Shown here one piece after another: positions 26,655-38,200 of a DNA stretch of 64,000 nt. The DNA is from Pseudomonas protegens (GTDB taxonomy: Bacteria; Pseudomonadota; Gammaproteobacteria; Pseudomonadales; Pseudomonadaceae), in contig NZ_CP060201.1 in assembly GCF_013407925.2 (NCBI RefSeq), positions 2,294,001 to 2,358,000 on the forward strand, written 5' to 3'. Under the pieces are notes generated by a model. The model saw nothing but the letters and a program-made list of their open reading frames with translations, did no database searches and was not told where the DNA came from. Position numbers and translations under genes: made by a program. Every line of letters starts with the position of its first letter. Position 1 is the first letter of the stretch.

Positions 26655-28307
26655 ATGACGCCGTACCTGCCACCCCGAGAATCCCTCACCGTCGAGTTCA
26701 AGAGCGACCGCAGCAAGCTCCCCGACCGCGAGCTAATCGAAGCACTGGTCTGCTTGGCCAACGCCGAGGGCGGCGAGCTGTGGCTGGGCGTAGAAGATGA
26801 TGGCACACCCACCGGCCTACATGCCGAGCACCGCCTGCTGGAGGGGCTGGCCGGTATGGTGGCAGCGCGCACCTCGCCTTCACTGAACGTACGGGCCGAA
26901 GCGGTCGAATTGGACGGGGTAACCGTGGCATGCATCCATATACCCAAGTCCCAGGGCGACGTGGCTACCACCAGTGGCGTGTACCTGCGCCGCCGCTTGA
27001 AGCACGACGGCACACCCGAATGCGTGGCGATGCTGCCCCATGAGCGCAGCAGCCGTGCGAGCAACTTCGGCCTGCTCGATGTCTCCGCACAGCCAGTGGC
27101 CGGTGCCACCCTGGCCGACCTCGACCCGCTGGAGCGCGAACGCCTGCGCCAGGCCGTGCAACAGTACGGCGGCGACCGCATGCTACTGGAACTGGACGAC
27201 GAAGCCCTCGACGGCGCACTGCTGCTCACCGTACGCCAACCCGACGGTTCGCGGGTGCCAACCCTGACCGGCCTGTTGCTGGTTGGCCGGGAAACCTCTA
27301 TTCGCCAACTGGTGCCCACTCACGAATTCGCCTTCCAAGTGCTGGCCCAGCAGGCCGTTCGCTTCAACGAGTTCCGTCGCTTCCCGCTGCTCAAGGCACT
27401 GGACTGGCTGGAAACCAACTTCCGCCCCTATAACCCGGAAGAAGAGCTGCAAGTCGGTCTGTTCCGCGTGCCAGTGCCCAAGGTCGACCTCGGCGCCTTT
27501 CGCGAAGCCGTGGCCAATGCCCTGGTCCACCGCGACTACCACGGTCGCGGCGCGGTGCATGTGCGCCTGGAGGACGATGCCCTGGTGATCAGCAACCCGG
27601 GTGGCTTAGTCGACGGCGTAACCCTGGCCAACCTGCTGGTGACCGAACCGCGCCCGCGCAACCCGGCCCTGGCCGACGCCATGAAGCGTATCGGCGTGGT
27701 CGAACGCTCCGGCCGCGGCGTGGACAAGATCTTTCGCGGCATGCTCAAGTTTGGCCGCCCGGCACCGGATTACAGCTACACCAATGCCCAGAGCGTGGTG
27801 CTGCGCCTGCCCACCGCCGAGGCCGACCTGGATTTTCGCCGCCTGGTGGTCGAACACGAACGCGCCACCCACGCCGAGTTGCCTATCGACAGCCTGATCG
27901 CCCTGGCCGCCCTGCGCGAAAGCAAGCGCGTCACGACCGATGAACTGGCTGTGCTGATCCAGCGCGACGCCACCAGCGCCAAACGCACTCTGGAAGCCCT
28001 GACCGAAGCCGGTTTGGTGGAAGCCCATGGGTCCACCCGAGGTCGCAGCTATACCCTGTCGGCCAGCCTGTATCAGGCCGCAGGCGACAAGGCTGCCTAT
28101 ACCCGCCAGGCAGGCTTCACAACCATTCAGCATGAACAGATGGTGTTTAACTATGTGCAGCAGCATGGGCAGATCCAGCGCGCGGAAGTGATGGATCTGT
28201 GCCGGCTCTCGCCTGATCAGGCGGCAAAGCTGCTTAAACGCATGAAAGACAAAGGCGCTCTGATACAGCAAGGTGAGCGACGCTGGGCGGTCTATAAGCT
28301 CGGCTAA
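26655..28307 (+). CDS. AlbA_2/Schlafen-type ATP-binding regulator
   Basis: 550 aa. Residues 1-120 form an AlbA_2 domain ('ESLTVEFKSD', 'LANAEGGELWLGVEDDG'). About 245-400 is a GHKL-like ATPase (HATPase_c_4) with 'EAVANALVHRDYHGRGAVHV' and 'VVERSGRGVDKI'. Two winged-helix-like regions follow ('VTTDELAVLIQRDATSAKRTLEAL', 'IQRAEVMDLCRLSPDQAAKLLKRM'). This is the COG2865 architecture, seen in predicted transcription regulators and near defence or mobile genes. GC-rich codon use matches the host. Its partner genes and ligand are unknown. It sits outside the island, behind the displaced ssrA terminator. Confidence 0.8.
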   Translation: MTPYLPPRESLTVEFKSDRSKLPDRELIEALVCLANAEGGELWLGVEDDGTPTGLHAEHRLLEGLAGMVAARTSPSLNVRAEAVELDGVTVACIHIPKSQGDVATTSGVYLRRRLKHDGTPECVAMLPHERSSRASNFGLLDVSAQPVAGATLADLDPLERERLRQAVQQYGGDRMLLELDDEALDGALLLTVRQPDGSRVPTLTGLLLVGRETSIRQLVPTHEFAFQVLAQQAVRFNEFRRFPLLKALDWLETNFRPYNPEEELQVGLFRVPVPKVDLGAFREAVANALVHRDYHGRGAVHVRLEDDALVISNPGGLVDGVTLANLLVTEPRPRNPALADAMKRIGVVERSGRGVDKIFRGMLKFGRPAPDYSYTNAQSVVLRLPTAEADLDFRRLVVEHERATHAELPIDSLIALAALRESKRVTTDELAVLIQRDATSAKRTLEALTEAGLVEAHGSTRGRSYTLSASLYQAAGDKAAYTRQAGFTTIQHEQMVFNYVQQHGQIQRAEVMDLCRLSPDQAAKLLKRMKDKGALIQQGERRWAVYKLG

Positions 28308-28312
28308 GAATT

Positions 28313-28356
28313 CTATGAGCCGCTATGAGCCGCTATGAGCCTGTATGAGCTCATAC
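28313..28356. repeat. TATGAGC tandem repeats ending in a palindrome
   Basis: TATGAGC occurs four times at exact 10-base spacing (28314, 28324, 28334, 28344), six bases after the regulator's stop codon; the last copy is part of the perfect palindrome GTATGAGCTCATAC (28343-28356). The 10-base period places the copies on one face of the helix, as for a protein-binding array. The rest of 28357-28532 shows nothing. Confidence 0.65.
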
Positions 28357-28532
28357 ACACCTTGTAATGATCTACTGAAGCAGCGTTAAGTCTCTTTCTA
28401 TTGTGCGAAACGTCCTAGTTGTACCTAGCCCCCTTGTTTCGAGAATCCCGGCTAACTAGCCTCGACCTGTCACCGAACATTCGATGGCCGGGTTTAGCAG
28501 CTCGATGTTGACTAGGCGCTTGGAGTTACGCC

Positions 28533-28919
28533 ATGAAAAAGCTCGTTCCCGATCAGTCCAAAACACCCGCCCACAAACGCAGAAGCCCTGAACTAGACCA
28601 AGCCAATAAAGAGTTACTTCAAAAACTGGCTCTTCGGCCTACCGGTAAACCTCTGGCCAAATCCATCAAACACACTTCAGGCATCCCGGTTGGTAGCAAT
28701 TCATTGTTTGCCATCCGAGAAGGCATCACCGCCGAAGAAGCCCTGCTCCACGTCTCCCTGCTGCTGAAAAGCGCCGAAGAAGTCTCCGATGAAATCACCG
28801 AGCGCGGCAGCGGCATCGAGCGCGGCCTGATCTGGTCCCTGGTGCATTCGGTGGAGATGGCCCGGGCGGTGGTGGATGCCTTGCTCGATGGCAGTCGCCA
28901 CAGGCCTTCGCTTAAGTAG
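28533..28919 (+). CDS. DUF6124-family protein
   Basis: 128 aa. 'LFAIREGITAEEALLHVSLLLKSAEEVSDEI' followed by 'WSLVHSVEMARAVVDALLD' is the typical helical core of DUF6124 (formerly DUF3077) proteins, which are abundant in Pseudomonas and uncharacterised. Cytoplasmic, no signal peptide or membrane segment. A basic N-terminal tail of about 45 residues precedes the core. It stands alone between the regulator and the adhesin promoter region. Confidence 0.75.
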   Translation: MKKLVPDQSKTPAHKRRSPELDQANKELLQKLALRPTGKPLAKSIKHTSGIPVGSNSLFAIREGITAEEALLHVSLLLKSAEEVSDEITERGSGIERGLIWSLVHSVEMARAVVDALLDGSRHRPSLK

Positions 28920-29080
28920 CACGCCCCACGAACGCACCACGCGGCGGCTCGGTCCGCCGCGTCCTTCCCTCAATGTTCCGCTCGCCACCACCCCATCCGC
29001 AGCAGCGCGTTTACCCCCGCCAGGCGCCGCAAACAAAGGCGTCATTGCGACAAAACCAAGTAATGGCCAATTGTCAGCAT

Positions 29081-29114
29081 TGCTCAGTTCTGAGCATTTC
29101 TCCGTCCCTATACT
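29081..29114 (+). promoter_or_regulatory. Promoter and operator of the LktA-type adhesin
   Basis: Inverted repeat TGCTCAG-TT-CTGAGCA (29081-29096) followed by a -10-like TATACT (29109-29114). A -35 placed 17 bases ahead (29086-29091) would lie inside the repeat, the arrangement expected for a response regulator acting at the -35. CTGAGCA also occurs twice in front of the histidine kinase gene. Confidence 0.55.
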
Positions 29115-29210
29115 CGCGCCAAACCTTTACCTCTAGCTGGCCCCGTGGGTCTCCAGCACGCCTTTTCGTGCTCGGACGCCAGGACGCCCATGCCCCCAAG
29201 GACTGCGCGG

Positions 29211-32200
29211 ATGAATCACGTTTATCGCACCATCTGGAACCACGCCAAAGGTGTCTGGCAAGTCGTCGGTGAACACACCACCAGCCAGGGCAAGACCAAA
29301 TCCAGCAAGACTGCCAGCAGTGCCGGGCTGCTGGCGCTGGGGGCGATCCTGAGCAGCCCCGGGGTCTATGCCCAGGGCATTGTCACGGACGGCAGAACGG
29401 CCACCAGCCTGGTGCAGAATGGCCAGGTGACGGACATCCGCACCAACACCATCCAGGGCGGCAACGGTTTCAACTCGTTCTCTCGCTTCAATGTGGGCAG
29501 TGGCGAAACAGCCAACCTCTATGTGCCCGATTCAGCCAACGCGCTGATCAACATCGTTCGCGACCAGCGCACTGAAATCAACGGCATCCTCAACGGCTAC
29601 AAGAACGGTCAAATCGGTGGCGATATCTACTTCGCCAACCCCCACGGCATGGTGGTTGGCGAGAAGGGCGTGATCAACGTTGGCTCCCTCAACGTCAGCA
29701 CGCCGAACAGCGCCGCACTGGAGCGTCTGCTGGGGGCCGATGGACGTATCGACGAGCAGGCCGTGGCTCAGCTCAAGGCGGGAAACCTGCCGCTGTCCGA
29801 GAGCGGCCTGGTGTCCGTGCGTGGGCAGGTCAACGCCAGCGGCGCCATCAAGCTGCAGGGGCATGACGTCGAGATCGCTGCCGGCGCCAGCCTCAACAGC
29901 GCGCAACCGGCCGTGCCACGCATAGAGCAACTGGTGAACATCGGTGACCTGGACAGTGGCGCCGCCATGGTCGAAGTCGAGGGTGAAATCCGCATCGTCG
30001 CGGCTCAAGACGTCAAGGTGGACGGCCGGGTGATTGCCGACGGCAGCGGTGGTCACAAGGCCGGCGAAGTGGAGATCCGCGCCGGTCGCGATATCGTCAT
30101 CGGTCAGGGCGCGCGCGTCTCGGCGTCCGGCCAGGGCGAGCACTCCGATGGCGGCAAGGTGCTGGTCAAGGCCAAGGAACAGACCACCCTGGCCAAGGGC
30201 GCCACGGTCGCCGCCAACGCCGGGCGCAGCGGCGATGGCGGCTCGGTGGAGCTTTCGGCGGACAAGACCGTGACCTGGGCCGGTAGCCTGGAAGCCAGCG
30301 CCGGCCAGAGCGGCAAGGCCGGCCAGGTGCTGATCGATCCGGAACAAATCAACGTCACCCAGGACCAGCGGCTGGGCGGGGCCAACTACACCCTGCAAGC
30401 CTCCAAGCAGATCAACCTGGCCAACGGCGTGATGGTCTCGACCCGCAACATCGCCAACTACCAGAACGCCAGCCAGGACGAGCACCGTGATGCCGTCTCC
30501 ATCGGCGACTCCGGCAATATCAGCCTGGAAGCCCCCAGCATCGTCCTGGGCGACAACGCCAAGCTCTATGCCCACACCAACACCAGCGCCTATCAGGCGG
30601 GCGACATCAGCCTCAAGGCCCGCGCCACCGAAGGCGCGCTGATCACCCCGGGGATCCAGGTCGGAGTCGGCAGCAACAAGACTGAAATCACCCTGGGCAA
30701 GGGCGTCGAGGTGCGGGGCCGCAAGGTCAGCATCAGCGCCGAATCCTCCACCGCGCTGACCGACAGCCTCTCCGAGAAAGGCCTGTACAACGCCTACGAC
30801 GCCGACGGCAACCCGATCGCCCAGGTGCTCACCGACCAGCAGATGGCGACCCAGCGCGAGGCGCTGCTCAAGTCCGGCGCGATCACCCCGGATCAGGCCG
30901 CCGCCGGGCAGAAAGGCTTCTTCGAAGGATTGATCAACACCCTGGTGAGCAATGGCCTGCTGGCGGGTGTGCAGGTGCTCGACGCCCAGTCCAAGGTCAA
31001 CATCGGCGATCAGGTGCAGATCGTCGGCAGCGGTGACGTGAACATTGCCGCTCACGCCGCCACCAACGCCACGGCCCAAGTCATGGGGTTGCACGTCGGC
31101 GCCGTGGTGGCGGTCACCAGCACCGACGCCACGCTGAATGTCGGCCAGGGTGCCCGCATCGAATCCCAGACCGGCAACGTCACCCTCAAGAGCCAGTCCG
31201 ACACCACCGTTGATACCAGCGTCAAGGCCATGAAGGTGTCCTCCAAGCTGCCGGTGACCCTCACCGCCAACGTGTCCTACGCCGATGGCACGGCCGATAC
31301 CCAGGTCGGCGCCGGCAGCCTGATCAAGGCCGCGGGCAACGCCAGCGTGCAGGCCGAGCAGAACAAGTCCTATAAGGTGGCCGCCATTGCCGGCGACAGC
31401 GAAGGCGCGGTCGGCATCGCGGTGCTGGTGGCGCTCTCCGACCTGGACGCGCGCAACACCTTCAACGGCACCCTTGAGGCCGGCAACAACGCCACGCTCT
31501 CGGCCACCCTCAATACCCAGCAGAACCAGCACAACGCCAGCGTGCTGCTGGGCGACACCCTCGGCACCCGGGTCGCCAAGATGCAGAGCGACGCGGTGAA
31601 CAAACTGGTGGAGGGCATGAAGTCCTTCATTGGCAAGACCACCGAAAAAGCCGGCGAGCAGAACAAGGACGAGAACACCGAAGGTTTCCTCAAGAAGCTC
31701 GGCGTGGCTGGCGCCGTGGCCTACATCGATCACGACAACAACGCCAGCCTCGACGTGGGCAGCCAGGCCAAGGTCAAGGCCGGGGCCAACGCCAACCTCA
31801 GCGCGCAGGTGACCGACGCCCTGAACTCCAGCGTCGCCACCACCATTTCCGACAAGAAAGCAGCGTCCAAACCCTTCAGTTTCGATACTGAAAGCACCGG
31901 CAAGGAAAACGCCGCCTCGGTGGCCATCCTGATCAGCACCCAGAACAACAGCGCCGTGCTCAACGTGCGCCCGGGGGCCGAGCTGGATGCGATCAAGGCC
32001 CTGACCTTGAGCTCCAAGGCCAGCCTGCCCTGGCTCGACCAGAGCCAACTGTCCAACCTGATCAAGGGCTTCAGCAGCGACAACGTCGACGACTTCACCC
32101 GCGCCCTGGGCACGGGCAACCAACTGTTCAGCACCTGGGTCAACGCCACCGCCGCCGTCTCCGGCGAAAAGGCCCAGGACAGCGGCAACGCCCTGAGCGG

Positions 32201-35200
32201 CATGGTCGACATCAACGATGTCGGCCTGTCCGCCAAGGTCAACGTCGCCGATGGCGTGCGCATCAACCAGGACGCCGCCTACCAGGGCCAGCAGCAAAGC
32301 GTCGACATCCACGCCCGTACCGAATCACAGATGGTCAACGTCGCCGCCGACCCGGCCGTGTTCAACAGCTCCGGCGCCAAGAACGGCCTGGGCGCGGGCG
32401 TGATCGTCGGCAACTACACCCACACCGCCGAAGCCAGCGTCGGCGCCGTGGACCTGCACGCCAACGACCTCAAGGTCCAGGCGATCAACGACATCGACCT
32501 GATCAACTACGCGGTCGCCGGCACCAGCAACGGCTCCAACGCCCTCAGCGGCTCGGTGTCGGTCACCGGCATGCACAACACCACCCGCGCCGGCATCGAC
32601 GACGGCGCGCGCCTCGACCTGACCCGCGGCAACGGCGGCAACGGCAACATCGACATCAGTGCCCGCGACGAAACCGACGCCCTGACCATCACCGGTGGCG
32701 TGGTCAGTTCCACCACCCGCGCGGCGGGCGTCGCCACCGGCGTGCACGACATCGACCGCACCACCGAGGCCTGGCTGGGTAGCCGCGACACCCATCTGGC
32801 CACCGGCAGCACCCGCGCCGACGGCGACCTCAACGTCAAGGCCAGCGCCGACGGGCGCATTGGCAACTACGCGCTCTCCGTGGCCCTGACCGCTCCGCCC
32901 GCCCCGGCGAAACCCGGCCAGCCCCAGGCCCGCGACGGCAGCGGCGCGTTCGGCATCAACATCTCCGGCTCGGCGGCGGTCAACAACGTCGACAACCTCG
33001 TCAGCGCCCGCATCACCGACGACCTGAACCTGACCGCCGGCGCGGTCAATGTGCAGGCCAGCGACGACACCGCCATGCACGCCATCGCCGGCGGCGCCGC
33101 CGTATCGCGCAACACCGGCAACGGTGTCGGCCTGAGCGGGGCCTACACCCAGAACAACGTCAATTCACACATCACGTCCGAGCTGGCAGCCAGCGGCAAC
33201 GTCACCAGCCGGCACATCGACGTCGGCGCCGAGAACGACAGCAGCGCGCTGTCCATCTCCGCCGGCGTTGCCGCCAGCGCCTCGGCCACCAGCTACCAGG
33301 TGGCCGGTTCGGTCAGCGTCAACCACATCGACGCCAACACCCAGGCACGCCTGGCCGACGGCAATATCAGCGCCAGCGACGGCGTCAGCGTTCACGCCAG
33401 CGACGATTCCACCCTGCACGCCGTGGCCGGCGCCGTGACCTACGGCGGCAAGGCCGGGGTCGGCGCGGGCCTGTCGATCAACCACGTCGAGGGCAGCACC
33501 GAGGCCACCCTGGAGAACCTGCGCGGCCTGCACAGCAACGGCGGCCTGGAAGTCAGCGCCAGCAACACCTCCGACCTGGTGTCGGTCGCGGCGGCCATGG
33601 GCTACTCCAACAAGTACGCCTTCGACGGCGCCGTTTCCATCAACGAGCTGGACCACGACACCCGCGCTGCCATCAGCGGCAGCCAGGACCTGGTGCTCGG
33701 CGGCGGCCTCAACCTCGACGCCCACAACGCCAGCACCATCTGGAACGCCAGCGGCTCGGCGGCCATCGGCCGTGGCGGCGCCATCGGTGCCAGCTTCGGC
33801 TACAACACCATCAGCGACCGGGTCACCGCCGAGTTGCTCAACAGTGACGTGCACGCCGCCAGCGCCCAGCTCAAGGCTCGCCAGGACAGCAACATCAATG
33901 CCCTGGTGGCCGGGGGTGCAGTGGCGGCCCAGTCCAACGCCGTGGCCGGTTCGGTGGCCATCAACACCATCGACAACCAGACCCGCGCGCGCAGCCAGGA
34001 CAGCACCCTGGTCAGCCAGGGCGCGCTGTCGATCGACGCCCAGGACGCGTCACGCATCCGCAGCCTCACCGGCGCCCTGGCCTACGGTGGCCAAGGGGCA
34101 GGCATCGGCCTGGCCGGCTCGTACAACAAGATCCTCGGCGGGGTCTATGCCGGCGCCAACGGCGGGGTCTTGCAGGCTGGCGAACTGCTGCGGGTCAACG
34201 CCCTGCGCAACCAGCAACTGCAGACCCTGGCCGCCGGGGCCGGCGTCAGCGGCAGCAGCAGCGGCGTGGCCGGTTCGGTCGCGGTCAACATGGCCGGCGG
34301 CAGCACCCTGGCCGAGCTGGGCACAGGGGTGAAAGCCAGCAGCGACGGCAACCTGCTGCTCAGCGCCCGCTCCGACAGCGACATCGAGACCGTGGCCGGC
34401 GCCCTGGGCGTGGGCATGGGCGGTGTCGGCCTGGCCGGCGCCGTGGCGGTCAACCAGCTCGACGGCAGCACCAGCGCCCGGGTCAGCGGCAGTGGCACCC
34501 AACTCAGTGCCAAGGGCCAGGGCAGCGCCGTGCAGGTGGACAACGGCCAGCTCGACAGCAACACCAGCCGCGACCTGCGCGAACGTACCCAACAGAGCGC
34601 GCTGAACGGCATCGGCGTGATCGCCAGCAGCACCGACGAGATCAACACCGTGGCCGCCAGCGTCGGCGGCGGTTCCAACGTCGGCGTCTCCGGCGCGGTC
34701 ACCGTCAACCACGCCGGAGGGACCACCCTGGCCGCCATCGACGACGCCAGCGTCACCAGCCAGGCCGCCACCCAGGTCGGCGCCTACCACCACACCCGCG
34801 TCACCAGCGGCAATGGCGCGGGCGCCGGCGGCGGTTCCGCCGGCGTGGGCGCCTCGGTCACCACCAACACCCTGGACCATGACACCCAGGCCCGCGTCAG
34901 CGCCGCCACCCTCAACGCCCAGGGCGACATCGGCGTCAACGCCCGCGCCACCCATGACCTGGATGCCGTGGTGGTCGGCGCGGCCCTGGGCGGCAGCGCC
35001 GGGGTCAACGGCTCGGTAGCGGTCACCACCCTGGACGGTGCCGTGCGCAGCCGCGTCGACGGTTCCAGCCTGCACAGCCAGGGCGCCGGCATCAAGATCG
35101 CCGCCGACAGCGACAACGACCTGAACATCATCGCCGGCGGCGTGGCCGGCGGCGGCGTGGCCGGCGTGGGAGCCACCGTGGTGGTCACCGACCTCGACCA

Positions 35201-38200
35201 GCGCACCGAAGCCGGCACCTCCGGCAATACCCTTCTGGATGCCATCGGCCTGACCCAGGTCGACGCCCAGGCCGCCCAGGACATCGACGTCGTCGCCTTC
35301 ACCGGCGCCGGTGGCGGCACCGCGGGCGTGGCTGGCACGGTCAACGTGCTGACGTCCACCGGGCAGACCCTGGCCGGCATCGGCGCCGGTTCCCGGGTCA
35401 ACACCCGCCAGGACGGCGCCCAGCAGGACGTGCGCGTTCACGCCCGGGACAGCCTCGACACCACCAGCACCCTCGGCACCCTGGCCGCGGGCGGGGTCGC
35501 CGGGGTGGGCGCGGGGGCCGACGTGCAAGTGGTGCGCAGCGGCGCCGTGGCCAGCGTCGGCGACGGCGCAGTGGTCAACGCCGACCGCGACCTCAGCGTC
35601 AGCGCCGAGAACAAGCGCGACATCGATTCCACCTCCATCGCCGCCGCCGGTGGTGGTTATGTCGGCGCCGGCGCCGGTGTCTCGGTGGTCAGCGTCGCCT
35701 CCGGCGCCTCCGCCAACGCCACCGGCAGCCTGGACAGCAGCCTGAACAACGCCCAACAGGTCGGACGCAATTCCGGCCTCAACGGGCAGATGGGCAACCA
35801 GTTCTCCGGCGCCGCGCAACTGCAAGCCGACATCAACGGCCGGCAGCAGAGCATCAACCCGAACGACACCTTCCTTGCCAGCCCGGACACCACCCAGTAC
35901 TCCACCGCCGCGCGGGTGGGCCACGCCACCCTCGACGCTGGCCGCAACCTCAGCGTCAGCGCCCACAACACCACCGACGTCGCCAGCGAGGCGGCCGGCG
36001 TGGCCGCCGGCGCCGTCGGTGCCGGTGCGGGTGTGGCGGTGATCAACGTTGGCGACCGCAGCCTGGCCGAACTCGGCGGCGTGGCCAAGGTCGGCGGCAC
36101 CCTCAGCATCCAGGCCGAAGACGCCCAGGGCGGCACCACCGAAGCCAAGGCCCAGGCCGGCGGCGGTGGCGCGGTCGGCCTGGGCGCCGCCGTGGCCGTC
36201 AGCGAGAAAACCAGCAGCACCACCGCCCAGGTGCTCGACGGCGCGCAGATCACCAGCGGTGGCGCGCTGCAGGTCGGCGCGCACCTGGATCACGCCCTCA
36301 AATCGCAAACCGTCGGCGTCGCCGTCGGCGGCGCGGCCATCGGCGCCAGCGTCGCCACCACCCACAGCGCCGGCCAGGCCCAGGCGCTGCTGGGCAAGAA
36401 CGTCAAGGTGCAGGCCGGCAGCGTGGCGGTCGACGCCAGCGCGCGCTCCACCAACAACGCCGAGGCGGTGGGCGCCAGTGGCGGCATCCTCGCCGGCACG
36501 GCGGTGGTCGCCACCGCCAGCGATACCACCAAGGCCCGCGCCTGGGTGGGCGACGGCAGCCTGCTGCTGGCCCGTGACAATGTCGGCATCCGTGCCAGCA
36601 CCGACCCGATGACCCGTGCCCTGGCCTTCGGCGCCAGCATCGGCAGCGGCGCCATCGGCGCCAGTGTCGCCACCGCCCAAGTCAACAATGGCGTCGAGGC
36701 CGGCACCGGCGCGGTGAACATCGGCGCCGGTTCCCTGGACGTGAACGCCACCGCCCAGCGCAGCCGCGACCAGAGCGCCGAAGCCAAGGCCACCGGCGCC
36801 ACCGGTGGCGCCCTGGTCGGGATCAACGCCACCGTGGCCACCTCCGACCTGAACACCGATGTCCTGGCCCAGGTCGGCGACGGCAGTCAACTGACAGTCA
36901 CCGGTGACGCAGCGGTGAAAGCCGCCGACACCACCCGGGTCAAGACCGACTCCACCGGCATCGCCGTGGGCGGTGCCCTGGCCATGGGTGCCAACATCGG
37001 CAAGGCCGACATCGACGCCACCCAGCGCGTGCGCTTCGGCGCCAGCGGCCAGGTTGGCGGCACCCTCGACCTGTCCGCCAGCGGTAGCAACGGCGTCACC
37101 GGCGATGCCGTGGCCGGCAGCGGCGGCTTGATTGCCGGCAGTGCCTCCACCCTCGACCTGAACGCCGCCAGCCACACCGCGGTGGACGTGCTCGGCAGCA
37201 CCCGTCTGCAAAGCGCCAAGGCCAACGTCAAGGCCGAGCATCAACTCGACTACCAGGCCGACAGCGATTCGCTGCAAGCGGCGGCGGTGGGCGCCTCCGG
37301 CACCTTCATCGACCTTTCCCTGGGCGCCGACACCCAGGTGCAGTTCGACGACGGCGCGCGCCTGGCCGCCCGCGACGGCCTCGATGTGGAGGCCCACAAC
37401 ATCACCCAGGGCGGCGCCAACGCCTATTCCGGCTCCGGTGGCGTGCTCACCGGCAGCGCGGTACTGGTCGACAACAGCATCCGCGACACCAGCCGCATCC
37501 TGCTGGGCAACAACGTCGGCCTGGCCACCAACGGCAGCCCGCTGGACGTGGAGAAGGGCCACCTGCGCATGACCGCGCACAACACCATGCGCGTGGCCGA
37601 GGTCGGCAAGCTCAAGGCCGGCGGCGCCATCGCCGCGCCCTATGCCGGCACCGACATGAAGGTCACGGTGAACAACCAGGTGCTGGTGGGCGACGACACC
37701 AACCTGCGCAGCAGCGGCCTGCTCCAGGTCGGTGCCTACAGCGACACCCGCGCCAGCACCGACGCCCGCGTGGACGTGTTCGGCCTGGTGGGCGCCGGCG
37801 GCGGCAACTCGAAGATCGACCTGAGCGCCGCGCAGATGATCCGCTTTGGCGCCAATGCCGACCTGCTGGGCTACGGCAACCTCGGCCTGCGCGCCGGCCA
37901 GAGCGCCGACGGCAACCAGTCCAATGACATTCGCGCCAAGGCCAGCACCCTGGTGGTGAACAACACCCTGATTCCGATCACCGCCAAGCTCGGGGTGGAC
38001 GCCACTGCCAGCACCACCAACGATCTGATCTTCGGCCGCAACGACCGCCTGCGCTCGGTGCGCAACGTCGACCTCACCGCGACCAACGGCAAGGTCAGCG
38101 CCGATGGCAGCGGCACCGGCAAGAACCCCTACCTGTCACTGTTCTCCAGCGAGCAGACGGTGCGTTCCAACAAGGTCAACCAGCTGGCCAGCCTGAACCT

